Part shown: piece after piece, positions 38,201-46,647 of the stretch
Layout: every line of letters starts with the position of its first letter
How positions within the stretch are numbered: the first letter of the stretch is position 1
Origin: RZYY01 sp036794825
Lineage (GTDB): Bacteria > Bacteroidota > Bacteroidia > Bacteroidales > 4484-276
DNA length: 64,000 nucleotides
Direction: 5' to 3'
NCBI GenBank assembly: GCA_036794825.1
Contig: DAIRGA010000001.1
Span: 269,950-333,949, forward strand
Position numbers and translations under genes: made by a program
The notes under the pieces: model-generated
Databases searched by the model: none
The model's input: the letters and a program-made list of their open reading frames with translations, nothing else
Told to the model about the DNA's origin: nothing

Positions 38201-39216
38201 TCCGGATTTTCGAAATAGCCATCACCCGAAGTTGTCCAGAGTAAATTCTCATAATTATCAGCGAAAGCATTATCAGTAAGGAAGTATTCACCGGTGCAGA
38301 TGGAGGCGTCAGCTCCTGCAAAAACAATGGGTGCCGGATTTATGGTTAGGGTTAAATGATCGCTAACCTGCTGGCAAACCCCACCGCAGACAGTAATGGT
38401 AAGGGTAACATTAGCATTCATTATATCTTGTATTCCGGGTTGATAGGATGTGCAGGGCATTTCAGGCTGCGAAAACAGCCCGTCTCCCGAAGTCGTCCAT
38501 TCAATTGAAAGATAATTTGATACTTCTGCGCAAACCTCCACACTATCGGTGCCTTCGCAGATAACGATGTCATCTCCGGGATTCACCAGGGGAGGTTGAA
38601 CCAGGGTGATTTCTATGGAATTAGTATCGTTCTGGCAATTCAGCATGGCAAAGGCGGTAAGGCTGAGAGTAACGCCTTCGTTGGTAAAGTCTTCTTCACC
38701 CGGGAAATAAATCGTTTCAGGCTCGTAGGCATTTTCAAAATAGCCGTCTCCTGAAGTTTGCCATAATACACCGGCGGCATTTTGTGCGGAGCCCAGCAGA
38801 CCGACCTCGTTGCCTGCGCAAAGGGTCATATCCCATCCGGCATTGGCAATGGCATCCTCACATCCGGCAACAAAAGTAAGTGCCAGTTCATCAGTGGCTG
38901 TTAGGGTGCAAGGATCAAACGGAGATGCACTGATGGTAAGAATCACGGTGCCTGCTGTATTATTATTGCTGTTTGGGAGATACACTGGATTAAGGATTGC
39001 AGCATTTGAAAAAGCTCCGTTTCCTGAGGTGGTCCATTCGATGGTTGAAAAATTATTTGCCGAAGCATCATTGAGGTGGAAAGATTCACCTATAAAAATA
39101 GTAGCATCTTCGCCAGCCCATGCAATTGGCTCGGGCTGAATTGTTAGCGTGATTTGATCTGCAACGTTTGCGCAAAGATTGACCGGATTTGCAGTGATGG
39201 TCAATATTACCGTTCC
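29269..39216 (-). CDS. Giant Ig/PKD-like repeat surface protein, C-terminal part (after scaffold gap)
   Basis: 3315 residues are readable, in frame from the edge of the N run to the stop; it is the continuation of the gene starting at 43936. It carries 32 repeats of about 88 residues with the core W.TSGDG.F.......Y.PG..D...G.V.L.L.A....C....D...L.I...P...AG.D..IC. An Ig-like segment (YQWFGPQGIIEGATQYSLI), a GWSGISS...GVYWP module, a HIIAI...DAIGAF module and a type A sorting domain (VYPNPTSGEVTISG, ending KIIRR) follow. It is likely exported by the T9SS and anchored by PorU as a very long adhesin. It shares its design with SprB-type adhesins, but motility use is unproven. The initial codons belong to a repeat whose beginning is in the gap. 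Confidence 0.85.
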   Translation of the reverse strand, partial: GTVILTITANPVNLCANVADQITLTIQPEPIAWAGEDATIFIGESFHLNDASANNFSTIEWTTSGNGAFSNAAILNPVYLPNSNNNTAGTVILTISASPFDPCTLTATDELALTFVAGCEDAIANAGWDMTLCAGNEVGLLGSAQNAAGVLWQTSGDGYFENAYEPETIYFPGEEDFTNEGVTLSLTAFAMLNCQNDTNSIEITLVQPPLVNPGDDIVICEGTDSVEVCAEVSNYLSIEWTTSGDGLFSQPEMPCTSYQPGIQDIMNANVTLTITVCGGVCQQVSDHLTLTINPAPIVFAGADASICTGEYFLTDNAFADNYENLLWTTSGDGYFENPDQLETTYHPGQSDYQNGSVQICLTAEPLKSCEALENCFTLTLLPNATAFAGDDISICQSEIAILSATATNHSSIHWTTGGDGYFENPSSLSTTYHPGIQDIASGSVQLSLSAIAANGCSDAVSSLMVSIEKSPAVNAGENQTICETATANLVATASNFSSIKWETNGDGTFGNSTQLITSYTPGPADKLSGTVILTITANPVNLCANVVDQITLAFQPVPAAFAGDDLVACKTTEAISLQGSAQNYSSILWTTLGDGWFENPSSLVAMYHPGSNDKNAGLINVCLNAVGLSGCETAQDFLTITLQNAVAVSAGNDATICEGADFQLYGWAENYSSIQWTTSGDGTFDNENMLNPIYSPGINDLASGSVYLCLSAQGLNGCDAADHCMQLIIQPLPVAIAGDNQPVCIGGPVNLSGVIFNSNLATWSSSGDGNFVNTNDPTTQYIPGIEDLASGSVVLCLTASGLFGCDENTGCLTITFVATPEVFAGTDATISKNENYQLSDATKEHCEAILWSTSGLGYFNDSTLLHPTYTPHLEDISYQSVILTITGFPLNPCQVTASDNMTLTITYECLDAIADAGSDGSVCDGNAFQVSSASARFTNNVLWSTDGDGTFDNPESIDPVYAPGSNDRANGYVTLCLKAIANADCNDDEDCMTLTIQKLPEVYAGADRVVNIDPVCFTDAWAENYSIVQWFTTNGMGYFEVDTVVKACYVPSYNDILQDQILLKLVGYSKNPCFVSVEDEVGVKFYDGCLDAVAHAGEDITACAAGGIPVAGNAENYVSTFWMSSGDGEFGDFSALETVYYPGSSDIAAGFVNVSFTAVAAPPCISSTDNLTIHILPSSTANAGPDQTICETSAYIILSASALGHTSLLWTTSGDGFFIFNNYVSPFYYPGDGDRETGGATLSLTTYSALCPPVTDQMELTIVPKPELTMNDYSICRGEVYYTNDVVAENYEQLFWTTDGDGYFDAPDELITGYHPGTSDIQNGFAVLKLNLTGQIPCANSGKSMTLTIFPDALANAGEDVTICESGNVSLSGFAEYHNGIVWETSGDGTFENANEPATTYFPGGSDVNAGFVNLTLTAFSAHGCMNASSTIAVTFEKSPVVSAGSDQLICEGNQVFLSGSAQYHSSVLWSTEGDGTFTVNDQLETIYQPGEDDILNGEVSICFEAFAAEYCQSVTSCLEIHIQPQTVVSAGNDATICENGNYQLNALAANYSAISWISSGDGAFNNFLELNPVYTPGEADLTKGYSELCLTIAPVNPCTVSATDCMVLNFDPIPQVNAGDDITICENSTALFAGQILDGCDFYWQTDGDGIFENESTLTPSYTPGTADLENEAVTICLIVHGCGSCDQTVMDCLEITFGKLPMVSAGNDGTVCSNGVFSLNQSIVTDYSSVLWSSDGDGIFENNTQVNTTYTPGANDISTGQADLCLIAEPLSPCVVASTDCLMLQVIHAPVADAGDDMTVCASSAFADLYGYCAHHTDFVWSRIGTGSFSNPEIINPKYFFSTTDKTLGSVKIILKAYNPYCGWVSDTLLITITPVTTVNAGADASICNDEAFLTSAATVSHSSSVYWTTSGDGYFDSPESLVTIYHPGTEDIENGTAELCLHSVAISPCANKNDCMILTVMPPATVYAGEDQVICEINSASLIATANHFSTVQWQSSGDGSFDDDNAISAIYNPGVQDIASGSVVLTIVAFSDTGCGDAGDELVLQFVPSTTVYAGADVVICENGAADLNAEAENHTSVLWTTQGDGTFEDATALSTQYIPGGEDIESGEVKLWLTAYSSGICQSASDCLEVTIILLPNAIAGDDATICQSDSYMLQGLTGYSTGAEWSSAGDGTFDNPALLHATYSPGPADISVGFATLTLTAFGLEGCSNDSDETVIYLNPPAQVFAGINQLICADEIVELNASASNYSGLKWQTSGDGSFGDDHSLQTTYTPGFGDISQGFVTLCVAADGFTGCPTVSSCVDISISRLPVVIAGENDSICENGAVVLYGVADNCMSVLWTTEGDGYFTTPESVYSHYIPGQLDLANGYVELCLEGNGFTPCGSESDCLVISFVKLPAVFAGEDATIGKYDSFTPQNSLAENYSSVLWMTSGSGTFDNPNTLATVYTPSFADVESVEVIITLTAQPLNPCQIDASDDLILTIYYSCLDAIVNSGDDAAICLGDEFSIAGTNGKYYSGLLWETSGDGFYDDNTALNPVYTPGPWDEFNGNVTLCVTAFGFEDCADDSDCLSLTIQKPPKAFAGHNNTVLFPEEGGYQFSSAWAENYNDIQWFTTDGMGSFDDETVVNPQYFPSFLELSYEFVTFSMACSPVNPCSVSDESFVGIKFLLEGNNASVEIPETEIYFCESDTAIQLNATGTLYSAIEWSTTGDGYFRYCNTLSPKYIPGANDKSGNVFTLSVIAYGFADYESATDQVQVSLQLSPEVMAGEDQTVCPDGYILINDALAENVESVVWSSAGDGYFTNDEQLITEYNPGPVDLSTGWVTLSVTGIPSAECYEPVSSSRLITFDLPVIVSDISDSYVLYGSSFELTILANNATGYQWFGPQGIIEGATQYSLIVTNASDSNSGGYYCRISNDCSAIISNTAQITVCEQHQLQIPAGWSGISSWIDPFEPEIETIFANVMDDLILIKSMTGVYSPLLNISILHTWNPQEGYETKFNNSAIVTFIGSENLNNSLVISSGWSYLPVISRCPVSVTSLFAGKPVDIIKEIGGTGVYWPLMGINTIVNLQPGRSYLIRATSSFSLTFPLCQSLKGGTSSVYRPQYSAPWNDLSYTSSTHIIAIDKHAVKDMSHDAIIGAFTTNGLCAGMIQISSNLSALVVFGDDHFTVEMDGFAEDEQLSFRLYDPFSGLISDLEVEFDGQYADNSGKFRTNGISRITGIKNGSIGVDENASAAVHVYPNPTSGEVTISGIIGLATIEVYQTGGLLLLSKSAKYFDNNDLPCISLENYPAGIYYLKIITSKQTEIRKIIRR

Positions 39217-42200
39217 NNNNNNNNNNNNNNNNNNNNNNNNNNNNNNNNNNNNNNNNNNNNNNNNNNNNNNNNNNNNNNNNNNNNNNNNNNNNNNNNNNNN
39301 NNNNNNNNNNNNNNNNTCCTGCAAAAACAATGGGTGCCGGATTTATGGTTAGGGTTAAATGATCGCTAACCGCCGGGCAAATATCACTGTAAACGGTTAG
39401 CGTCAGGATTACACTTCCATTTGATTTGTCAAGGATTCCGGGAACGTATCCGGTGGTCTGAGCTGTAGGGTCATCGAAGGTTCCATCGCCTGAAGTTGAC
39501 CACATCACCGGATAATTCACAGGTTCAATAATTGAAACAGGTACAGAATTGTCTGTTTCACAAATAGTAATATCATCGCCAATCGAAAATTCTGGCATCT
39601 GTTGAATCCAGACAACCACCTCATCGGTATTTCCATTACATCCCGGAAGGCCTAAAGCAGTAAGAGTGAAAACCAGCGATTCCTGCATCTGGTCATTCGA
39701 ACCCGGGTGGTAAGTAGTTTCGGGGCTTGTTGCATCATCAAAATGACCATCGCCGGTAGTTTGCCAAAGAACGGAAGCCTGATTGGAAGCTGCTCCCAAC
39801 AGAGAGACTGCATCCTCGTTTGCGCAGATGGTGACATCTGCACCAGCATGAGCTGTAGCATCTTCGCAGTCATAAATAAAAGTCAGCACAAGCTGATCTT
39901 CGGCGTTGATAATACATGGCTCAATGGGAAAAGCGGTGAGGGTCAACACCACACTGCCTGAATCATAATCTTCCTGTTCAGGATAATATACCGGGTTTAT
40001 AATTGAATTAGTGCTGAAGGAGCCTTCTCCGCTGGTTGTCCAAATTAATCCATTGGCATGATTTACTGATGCATTTGGGACTTGGTAATTTTCACCAATG
40101 ATAACCAGGGCGTCATTTCCTCCATAAGCAGCCACAGAATTTTGGAAATTCACTATCAGGCAATCGGTTACTTCACTGCAAACCCCCTGGCCAAAGGCGG
40201 TGACACACAGTTCAACAAAAGAGTTTTGCAAATCAAACGGTCCGGGCAAGTAGATGGTTGTCAAAGATCCTTGCTGGCTGAATGTCCCGTCACCACCTGT
40301 TTCCCAGTGCACCCCATCATGATTGGTTGCGAAAGCATTAAGCATTATTGGGTCGGTGGAGCAGATGGAAAGATCTTCACCTGCTTCAAGTGTAGGTGGG
40401 CTGTTGAAGTAGAGGAAAAGGTTATCAACCGCATTGTTACATACCTGATCACCTGTTGCGGTCAAGGTTAATTCAGCCGAACCATTAAGTAAATCAGTTG
40501 CTCCGGGTGAATAAATTGGATTTATGTGGCTGTTATTGTCAAAAGAACCATCACCTGATGTTTGCCAGAGCAGGGTTTCGAAATTCAAAGCGTAGCTATT
40601 CAAAATTTCTACCGCGTTGTCTCCACAGAGCGACATTTCGTCGCCAGCAAATGCAATGGGTGATTTTTTAATAGTTAAGGTAAAACAATCCTGAGCTGTG
40701 GCGCAACCGGCAATTCCGACAGCGCTGAGGCAAATTTGTACAAATCCTGTCTGGATGTCATTTTCACCGGGGGTATAGCTGGCGTTTAGCAATCCGGTAT
40801 TGCTGATTACTCCATCACCACTGGTGCTCCAGAATACCGACGAATATCTCTCTGCCGATCCGGTAAGCGCTACCAGTTCGTCCTGACAAATTGTAAGATC
40901 TTCACCGGCATATGCTGAAGGTGGCTGCTGAAGGAACACAGTAACACAATCTTCGGCTGAAATACATCCTTCGAACCCATTTGCTGTAAGGCAAAGGTTT
41001 ACAAACCCTGCGATCAGATCATTTGAACCGGGTGTGTAGATGGGTTGCAATAAACCAGCATTGTTAAATGTGCCATCTCCTTCGGTTTGCCATTGGATGG
41101 TTTCGGCAAATAGGACACTCGCCGCCAGTTGGGCTGAACCTGTATTGCAGATAGTCTGGTCGTTCCCTGCATTGGCAAGTGGTAAATGTTGAATTGTCAA
41201 TGTGATGCAGCTTAACGCATCGTCACACCCGGGATTTGCTATTGCTTTCAGGCAAATTTGAACATGGCCGTTTTGAAGGTCTGCCGGCCCATGAAAGTAA
41301 GTGGGTGTAAGTGTCTGTTGCTCTGTGAAATAACCGTCACCAAATGTTATCCACTGAAATCCGTTACTTTGGTCAATAGTGCCAGACAACAAGAAATTCT
41401 CTCCCTGGCAAATCGTTGCATCAGCGCCAATTTGCGCTGTGGGCGGGATGTTGATGAATATGGTGACACTATCGGTGTCATCATTGCAATCATCTCTGGC
41501 AAATGCTTTCATAGTTAGTATGACAGAACCGCCCGAAATATCATTCATTCCCGGATTGTAGGTTGGCCTGAGTTGCTCAGGATTATCAAACCACCCGTCG
41601 CCAGAGGTCATCCAAAGCAGCGACTCAAAATGAATGGCGGTAGCGTTTTCCAGAATAACCTGCTCATCGTTGCATATAAAAATATCTTCTCCGGCAAAGG
41701 CATGGGCATCGCGGCAGGAATTGTCTTCGATGGTAAGTTGAAGCACATCTGTGGCGACAACAGCGCAAGGATCAAGTGGTTGTGCTGTGAGGGTTAGTGT
41801 GACCTCTTGGTTGTTAATATCCCAATCGCTGGGTGAATAAACTGTAATCGAATCATTAGGATTGCTGAAAACACCATCACCGCTGGTTGTCCAATGAAGT
41901 GATGAAAAATCGTTTGCGCCCGCACCTATAGTTTCAAATACTTCCCCGGCAGGAATAGTGGCATCATCACCGGCAAAGGCAAATGGTAATTTATTGATAA
42001 GAACTGTTTTACTTGATGTTGTTCCGGTTTGACAATAGGTTTTGGGGGAGGCGTAAAGTGTCACTGTAAAGTATCCTTTTTGCCTGTCCAAAGTGCCAGG
42101 AGTGTATTTAGGATTGCATATGTTAGAGGAATTAAGTGCCCCATCACCCGCAAATGACCAGGAAACGCTGTTGTATTGTATTACCTCTGCATCGAATTGA

Positions 42201-43050
42201 ATAAAACTGCTTGTCGAACACATTGCATCAGTTCCCGGTCCGAAAGAGAGAATTTTGGGCAGTTGTTGAATAAAAAGAGTAACACTTTTAGTGGCAGGCA
42301 CATCACATGGAGGAAATGGTATGGAATTCAGGGTTACTATGGTTCCGGAATTGGCAATGTCCTGAGGACCCGGCGTGTATATGGTTTGAAGTAAATTGGG
42401 GTTGGAGAAACTGCCATCACCCTGCGTAGTCCATAAAATCGCTGAATAGTTGGTCGCGCTTCCGTTCAGGGTGAAATTAATGCCCTCGCATCTGCGGATA
42501 ATAGTCGGCGCTGAGGCAGTGGGTGAGGTATTGAATGCTAATTTTACCTCATCACAAATGGTAGAAGCACAGGGAGCAATAGACTGAACACATAGTTTTA
42601 GTGTAATTCCTGTCAATCCAGTGTTCATATCGGAGACTGAAGGATTATACTGGGTTACAGGAGAATTTGGATTGGCAAAAGTGCCTGTACCAGATGTAGT
42701 CCATTGCATTGAGCCACCATTGACAACCTGTGCCGCTAATGAAACCGGCTGACTTCCGCAGGTACTCATATCCTGGCCCGCATTTACTTCAGGAAGCGGG
42801 ATGACCGTCAAAGCCATATCATCAGAGGCTACCACTGTGCAGGGGTTGAGAGGCAGGGCAGTCATGGTTAATATTGTTAAGCCGTTTAATTTGTCTTGCA
42901 ATCCGGGTGTGTATGTTGCCCCAGGTAGGAATGAATTATCGAAAACACCATCACCATTGGTAGTCCATTCAATGCTACTGCTATTCTGAGATATTCCTGA
43001 CAACAGATATGTCTGATTGGAGCAGGTTTGACCGTCAGGGCCAGCATTTA
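30660..43050 (-). repeat. Array of about 88-residue Ig/PKD-like repeats (46 visible)
   Basis: By counting the W....GDG.F core I find 14 units before the N run (reading on the minus strand) and 32 after it. Unit length is about 264 bp and most units are well diverged, but some segments are identical over 55 bp or more (37578-37632 with 39162-39216; 38314-38368 with 39317-39371). Paired Cys residues (one after the AG.D..IC motif, one in the ...C... segment before the last strand) recur in most units and may form disulfides outside the cell. Confidence 0.9.
39217..39316. other. Scaffold gap (100 N)
   Basis: Exactly 100 unknown bases, a conventional filler length, interrupting the giant repeat gene. 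Both flanks are codon-complete (4620 and 9948 bp, both multiples of three) in the same reading sense, so the true gap length should be a multiple of three; frames that run across the N run are artefacts of the filler length. Confidence 0.98.
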
Positions 43051-43936
43051 CAGTTGGATGAAAATTTACTTTACCGGTCTTTTTATCCGAAGATGTTGTA
43101 CTTCCGCCGGTAACATTTAGAAAAAACTCTGTTGGAACATCCAGAATTACCGGCGGTGGTGTTTGACTTGTAGAGCTAAATCCTGGAGGATTTGAACTCC
43201 ATTGATAGGTGTAATTTGATCCATTACCAATAAATTCAATTGCTTCAAGTGATACCTGGTTATTTACGCAAGTAGGATTCTCTGAAAAACTGATATAAAA
43301 ATCGAGGGTTTTGACGGCTTTGATGTTTGTAAACATTGATAATGAAGTCGGATACCACCGGCCGTTTGTAACATAACCAGTTGCAACATAATAAGAAGTT
43401 ATTGTAACAACATATTCTTTTTGCGTTTCCCAAAGGAAGAACCGAAATTCAATTAACTCACCTCCTGAAAATCCGTCTTTTACAGGAGTGGTGTTATCAT
43501 CTCCGAATAAAGTTAAAATCACATTTTCCTGCCCGGTCCACATCCTTGCGCCTCCACACTTGCGTACCCCATTCAAGAGATAAAATCCACCGACATAATC
43601 GCCATATTTCAGGGGAATTTCATTGATGCGGGGATTGGCTGAGAGTTGTAAAATATACCCATGAATAGTACCTGTATTCACCGGAACATCCCAGATTGGC
43701 GGAAAATCCCCGGCCAAATCCAATCCTGCCATTAGCAGTGAATCCAATATCCCAGACGGATCATTTACTGTTATCGAATCTTCCGGAGATATGAAAGATC
43801 CGCAATTTGATTCATTGAGAGAAAGAGAATTTCCTTCAACCAATCTAAAACCATTTGCTGTGACCGGTAATGCAATACTGGATAAGAGCAGTGCAAATAG
43901 CGACACTTTAATCAAGAGATAGTAAAATTTGTACAT
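39317..43936 (-). CDS. Giant Ig/PKD-like repeat surface protein, N-terminal part (before scaffold gap)
   Basis: 1540 residues up to the N run. A signal peptide (KVSLFALLLSSIALPVTANG) is followed by a diverged member of the 'TG..H.YI......GDYVGGF' module (about 75-190, with FGDDNTTPVKDGFSGGE), an Ig-like domain with YQWSSNPPGFSS, and then 14 repeats with cores such as SIEWTTNGDGVFDN. The sequence stops at NPAPIVFAG, where the gap begins. The start at 43936 is preceded by gggggaatt on the coding strand, which may help initiation. Together with 29269-39216 it forms one gene of at least 4855 codons. Role inferred: adhesin or matrix protein on the cell surface. Confidence 0.85.
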
Positions 43937-44253
43937 AATTCCCCCTGCATATATGTTTTGAAAAAATTACTTCCATGCCCGAAATTTCAGGTGTTTCAAG
44001 TAAAAGGTTCCGGAAAATGTACAGGGTTTGGTTATTCTGGAAACTATTCTTCTGTTAATAATTTCCGGAGGCTAAGATATGACAATAAGTAAAGTGCCAA
44101 TCTTTTTGAACTAAAAAATTTCACAGAAATTCTTTAAAATCTTGATTATCAACACTATCGTGTAAGATATTTTTACACAATCTTGATAGGCAAACAACAA
44201 GTGATTGTTTTACTTTAAAGTTAAAAACAATATTGCATTTGTTGATAACTTTT
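43937..44253. other. Intergenic region upstream of the giant repeat gene
   Basis: 317 bp between the symporter stop and the giant gene start (both minus strand); it should contain the symporter terminator and the giant-gene promoter. A hairpin gtgtaa/ttacac lies at 44160-44178, flanked by direct copies of aatcttgat (44139-44147 and 44179-44187). I find no TAnnTTTG box on the minus strand and no gene. Confidence 0.4.
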
Positions 44254-45471
44254 TCAATAGTCTGTTTTTAATTGCTCTCCTTCCATTTTGGCGATAATCA
44301 CGGCGCCACATGTATCACTCCAAACATTAACGGTTGTTCGGAACATATCAAGAATCCTGTCAACGGCCAGGATTAAACCAACGCCTTCCAGCGGAAGACC
44401 TACTGCGGTAAGCACAATCGATATCATTACTAAACCTGCCATTGGTATTCCGGCAGCACCGATTGATGCGAGCAAAGCAGTAATTACTACAACGATCTGA
44501 TTCCCGATTGTAAGTTCAACGCCATATGCTTGGGCAATAAAGATTACTGCCACGCATTCATAAAGTGCAGTTCCATCCATATTTATGGTAGCGCCAAGTG
44601 GCAGTGTAAAACTGCTGATCTTATTCGAAACTCCTGAATTGTTTTCAACGGATTGCATGGTAAGTGGCAGGGTTGCACTTGAAGATGAGGTTGAGAATGC
44701 CGTAATCAATGGGGTTTGCATAGCTCTGAAATGCTTTTTGGGGTTAGTTCTTCCAACCAATTTCACCAGCAAGGGCAAGGTCAAAGCCGAATGGATTATC
44801 AAACCGGCAATTACTACTCCCATGTATAGTCCCATGCTCTGCAAAAGCCCGGGTAAATCTGTTTGCTGTGCGACTTTCTCGGCTACTAAACCAAAAATTC
44901 CCAATGGAGTAAATCTGATAATAAACAACGTGAGTTTCATCATCACCTCAAAGACGGCATTGAACAAACCGGTCATTAACTGCTGATGTTCAGCTTTTAC
45001 TCTTGTAATGAAGAACCCGAACAGCATCGAAAAAAAGATTACCGAAAGCATCTGTCCATTGGATGACATAGCCGAAAAAATGTTATCGGGGATGATATTA
45101 ATTAATGTTTGTCCAAGTGTATCCCCCTTAAGACCCATATCATGCGGCTGATTAAGATTCAAATCAGCGCCAACCCCGGGCTTGAAAATATTCACCAGCA
45201 CCAGGCCGGTAAGTATGGCCATTAAACTGGTTGACATATAATAGGTTATGGTTTTGAAACCTAGACGTCCAAGGTTTTCTGCATTTCCAATGTTTGCAAT
45301 TCCTGAAACTATCGAGCTGAATATCAATGGGATAATTATCATTTTTAATGCCCGAAGAAAAATCTCACCCATCCACCCGACATAACCAATGTAATCTTTG
45401 AAGTAGACGCCAAATAACACAGATAAAATCAGTGCAATGAGAATTTGCCAGTGCAGTTCGATCTTTTTCAT
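44254..45471 (-). CDS. Dicarboxylate/amino acid:cation symporter (DAACS family)
   Basis: 405 residues from the ATG before KKIELHWQILIALILS; an upstream in-frame ATG at 45504 adds 11 polar residues and is less likely. Eight or so hydrophobic segments and two re-entrant loops are expected. The signature ITAFSTSSSSATLPLTM is the serine-rich HP1 loop, LPLGATINMDGTALYE the substrate and Na+ site of TM7, and AAGIPMAGLVMI the HP2 loop. ILDMFRTTVNVWSDTCGAVI is TM8 with the conserved Asp and the NVWSD motif. It imports glutamate, aspartate or C4-dicarboxylates with Na+ or H+; substrate choice cannot be read. Confidence 0.92.
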   Translation of the reverse strand: MKKIELHWQILIALILSVLFGVYFKDYIGYVGWMGEIFLRALKMIIIPLIFSSIVSGIANIGNAENLGRLGFKTITYYMSTSLMAILTGLVLVNIFKPGVGADLNLNQPHDMGLKGDTLGQTLINIIPDNIFSAMSSNGQMLSVIFFSMLFGFFITRVKAEHQQLMTGLFNAVFEVMMKLTLFIIRFTPLGIFGLVAEKVAQQTDLPGLLQSMGLYMGVVIAGLIIHSALTLPLLVKLVGRTNPKKHFRAMQTPLITAFSTSSSSATLPLTMQSVENNSGVSNKISSFTLPLGATINMDGTALYECVAVIFIAQAYGVELTIGNQIVVVITALLASIGAAGIPMAGLVMISIVLTAVGLPLEGVGLILAVDRILDMFRTTVNVWSDTCGAVIIAKMEGEQLKTDY

Positions 45472-45639
45472 AGTAAAATGATTGGTCTGGCTAAAGTACA
45501 CCAATTATTGAATTTCGGATAGAAAGCGATGTGAGTTGTTTCGCTATCCTGTATCAGTGTCAGCTAGAAATTTATTGAAAGCATGCTTTAATTGCGATTT
45601 TAGGGGTAATCAGAAAGCAGGATGGCATGAGTTCTTTCC

Positions 45640-46647
45640 CTATTGATATTCCCTTAGAAAAACGTTTGCGGTGTCAATTATTGATTGATTGATCGGAATA
45701 AACTGATAATTAAGTAGGTTTTTTATTTTTGAATTATCATAGGTTGAGCGGTTAAATGCAGTTCGGGCAATTTCCCTGGTTGCTGCAGGCTGGATGCCAC
45801 ACCACTGCAATGGATACAAAATCCGCCAGGCCATTTGCATAGCGAATGGTGATAGTTTTAAAAAGGGCTTCTTTTTATTCAAAGCTACGGCCATCATCGA
45901 AAATACCTGTTGATAGCTGAGATTTTCTGCAGAAACAATGAAACGTTCACTTTTAATGCCAAGATTCATCAATCGTATCATGATTTCAGCCACATCTCTA
46001 ACATCGGAATATCCTGTGGTTCCGATGGCGTGGAAGTACATTCCTTTGTTAATCATTCCGAAAAGCCTTGAACTATCGGTTTTCCAGTTCCCCGGGCCTA
46101 TAATCACCGAAGGATTAACCACAAACATATCCAGCCCTTCTTCCGCAGCACGCCACACCTCACGTTCAGCGGCAAATTTGCTGATGGCATAAACAGAATG
46201 TCGCTTTGATGTCTTCCAAAAACTACTTTCTGACAGGATTTCGCCCTGTCTGGTGCTCACCAGTGTTGCAATTGAGCTGACATGACAGAATCTGATTCCT
46301 TGACGGGCTAGGCAGGCATTCACAAGATTGGCCGTCCCCCTTTCATTGACGTGAACCAGTTTTCTTTGATCGCCTGGATGAAAAGAAACCAGTGCAGCGC
46401 AATGATATACCTGAGTTACCCCGTTTAATGCATTGTCAATAGATTGAATGTCAAGTAGATCGCCATCTACATATTCCACATTGTTGAGATATTGCTCTGG
46501 CTCGCCTTCATAAATGGAAAACACTCTTTTGACCCTCCCAATATCACTGGAAGGGCGTTTCAGTACACGCACACTTAATTGCAGTTTGGCCAGGGCATAA
46601 ATGAGGTGTGATCCCAACAAGCCTGTTCCTCCGGTAACCAATATCAT
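45640..46647 (-). CDS. NAD(P)-dependent epimerase/dehydratase family protein (extended SDR)
   Basis: 335 residues. The Rossmann motif TGGTGLLGSHL occurs at about residues 5-15. CAALVSF replaces the usual CAA.. motif, and HVSSIATL and the catalytic YAISK (Tyr-x-x-x-Lys, about 173-177) follow. SVIIGPGNW near 200 is typical of dihydroflavonol reductase/3-beta-hydroxysteroid-like members. Substrate unknown. It overlaps the end of mutY by 4 bp (the mutY stop lies inside its first codons), so the two are probably translated from one message. No link between base-excision repair and this enzyme is evident; the pairing may just be genome compaction. Confidence 0.88.
   Translation of the reverse strand: MILVTGGTGLLGSHLIYALAKLQLSVRVLKRPSSDIGRVKRVFSIYEGEPEQYLNNVEYVDGDLLDIQSIDNALNGVTQVYHCAALVSFHPGDQRKLVHVNERGTANLVNACLARQGIRFCHVSSIATLVSTRQGEILSESSFWKTSKRHSVYAISKFAAEREVWRAAEEGLDMFVVNPSVIIGPGNWKTDSSRLFGMINKGMYFHAIGTTGYSDVRDVAEIMIRLMNLGIKSERFIVSAENLSYQQVFSMMAVALNKKKPFLKLSPFAMQMAWRILYPLQWCGIQPAATREIARTAFNRSTYDNSKIKNLLNYQFIPINQSIIDTANVFLREYQ

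Noticed and set aside
39086..39330. Frames reading across the 100-N run
   Set aside because: The N run is filler of arbitrary length, so the overlapping ends of both giant frames and the plus-strand frame there are artefacts.
43937..44253. Structured RNA or riboswitch upstream of the giant gene
   Set aside because: Only one small hairpin and a short direct repeat are visible; no known riboswitch motif.
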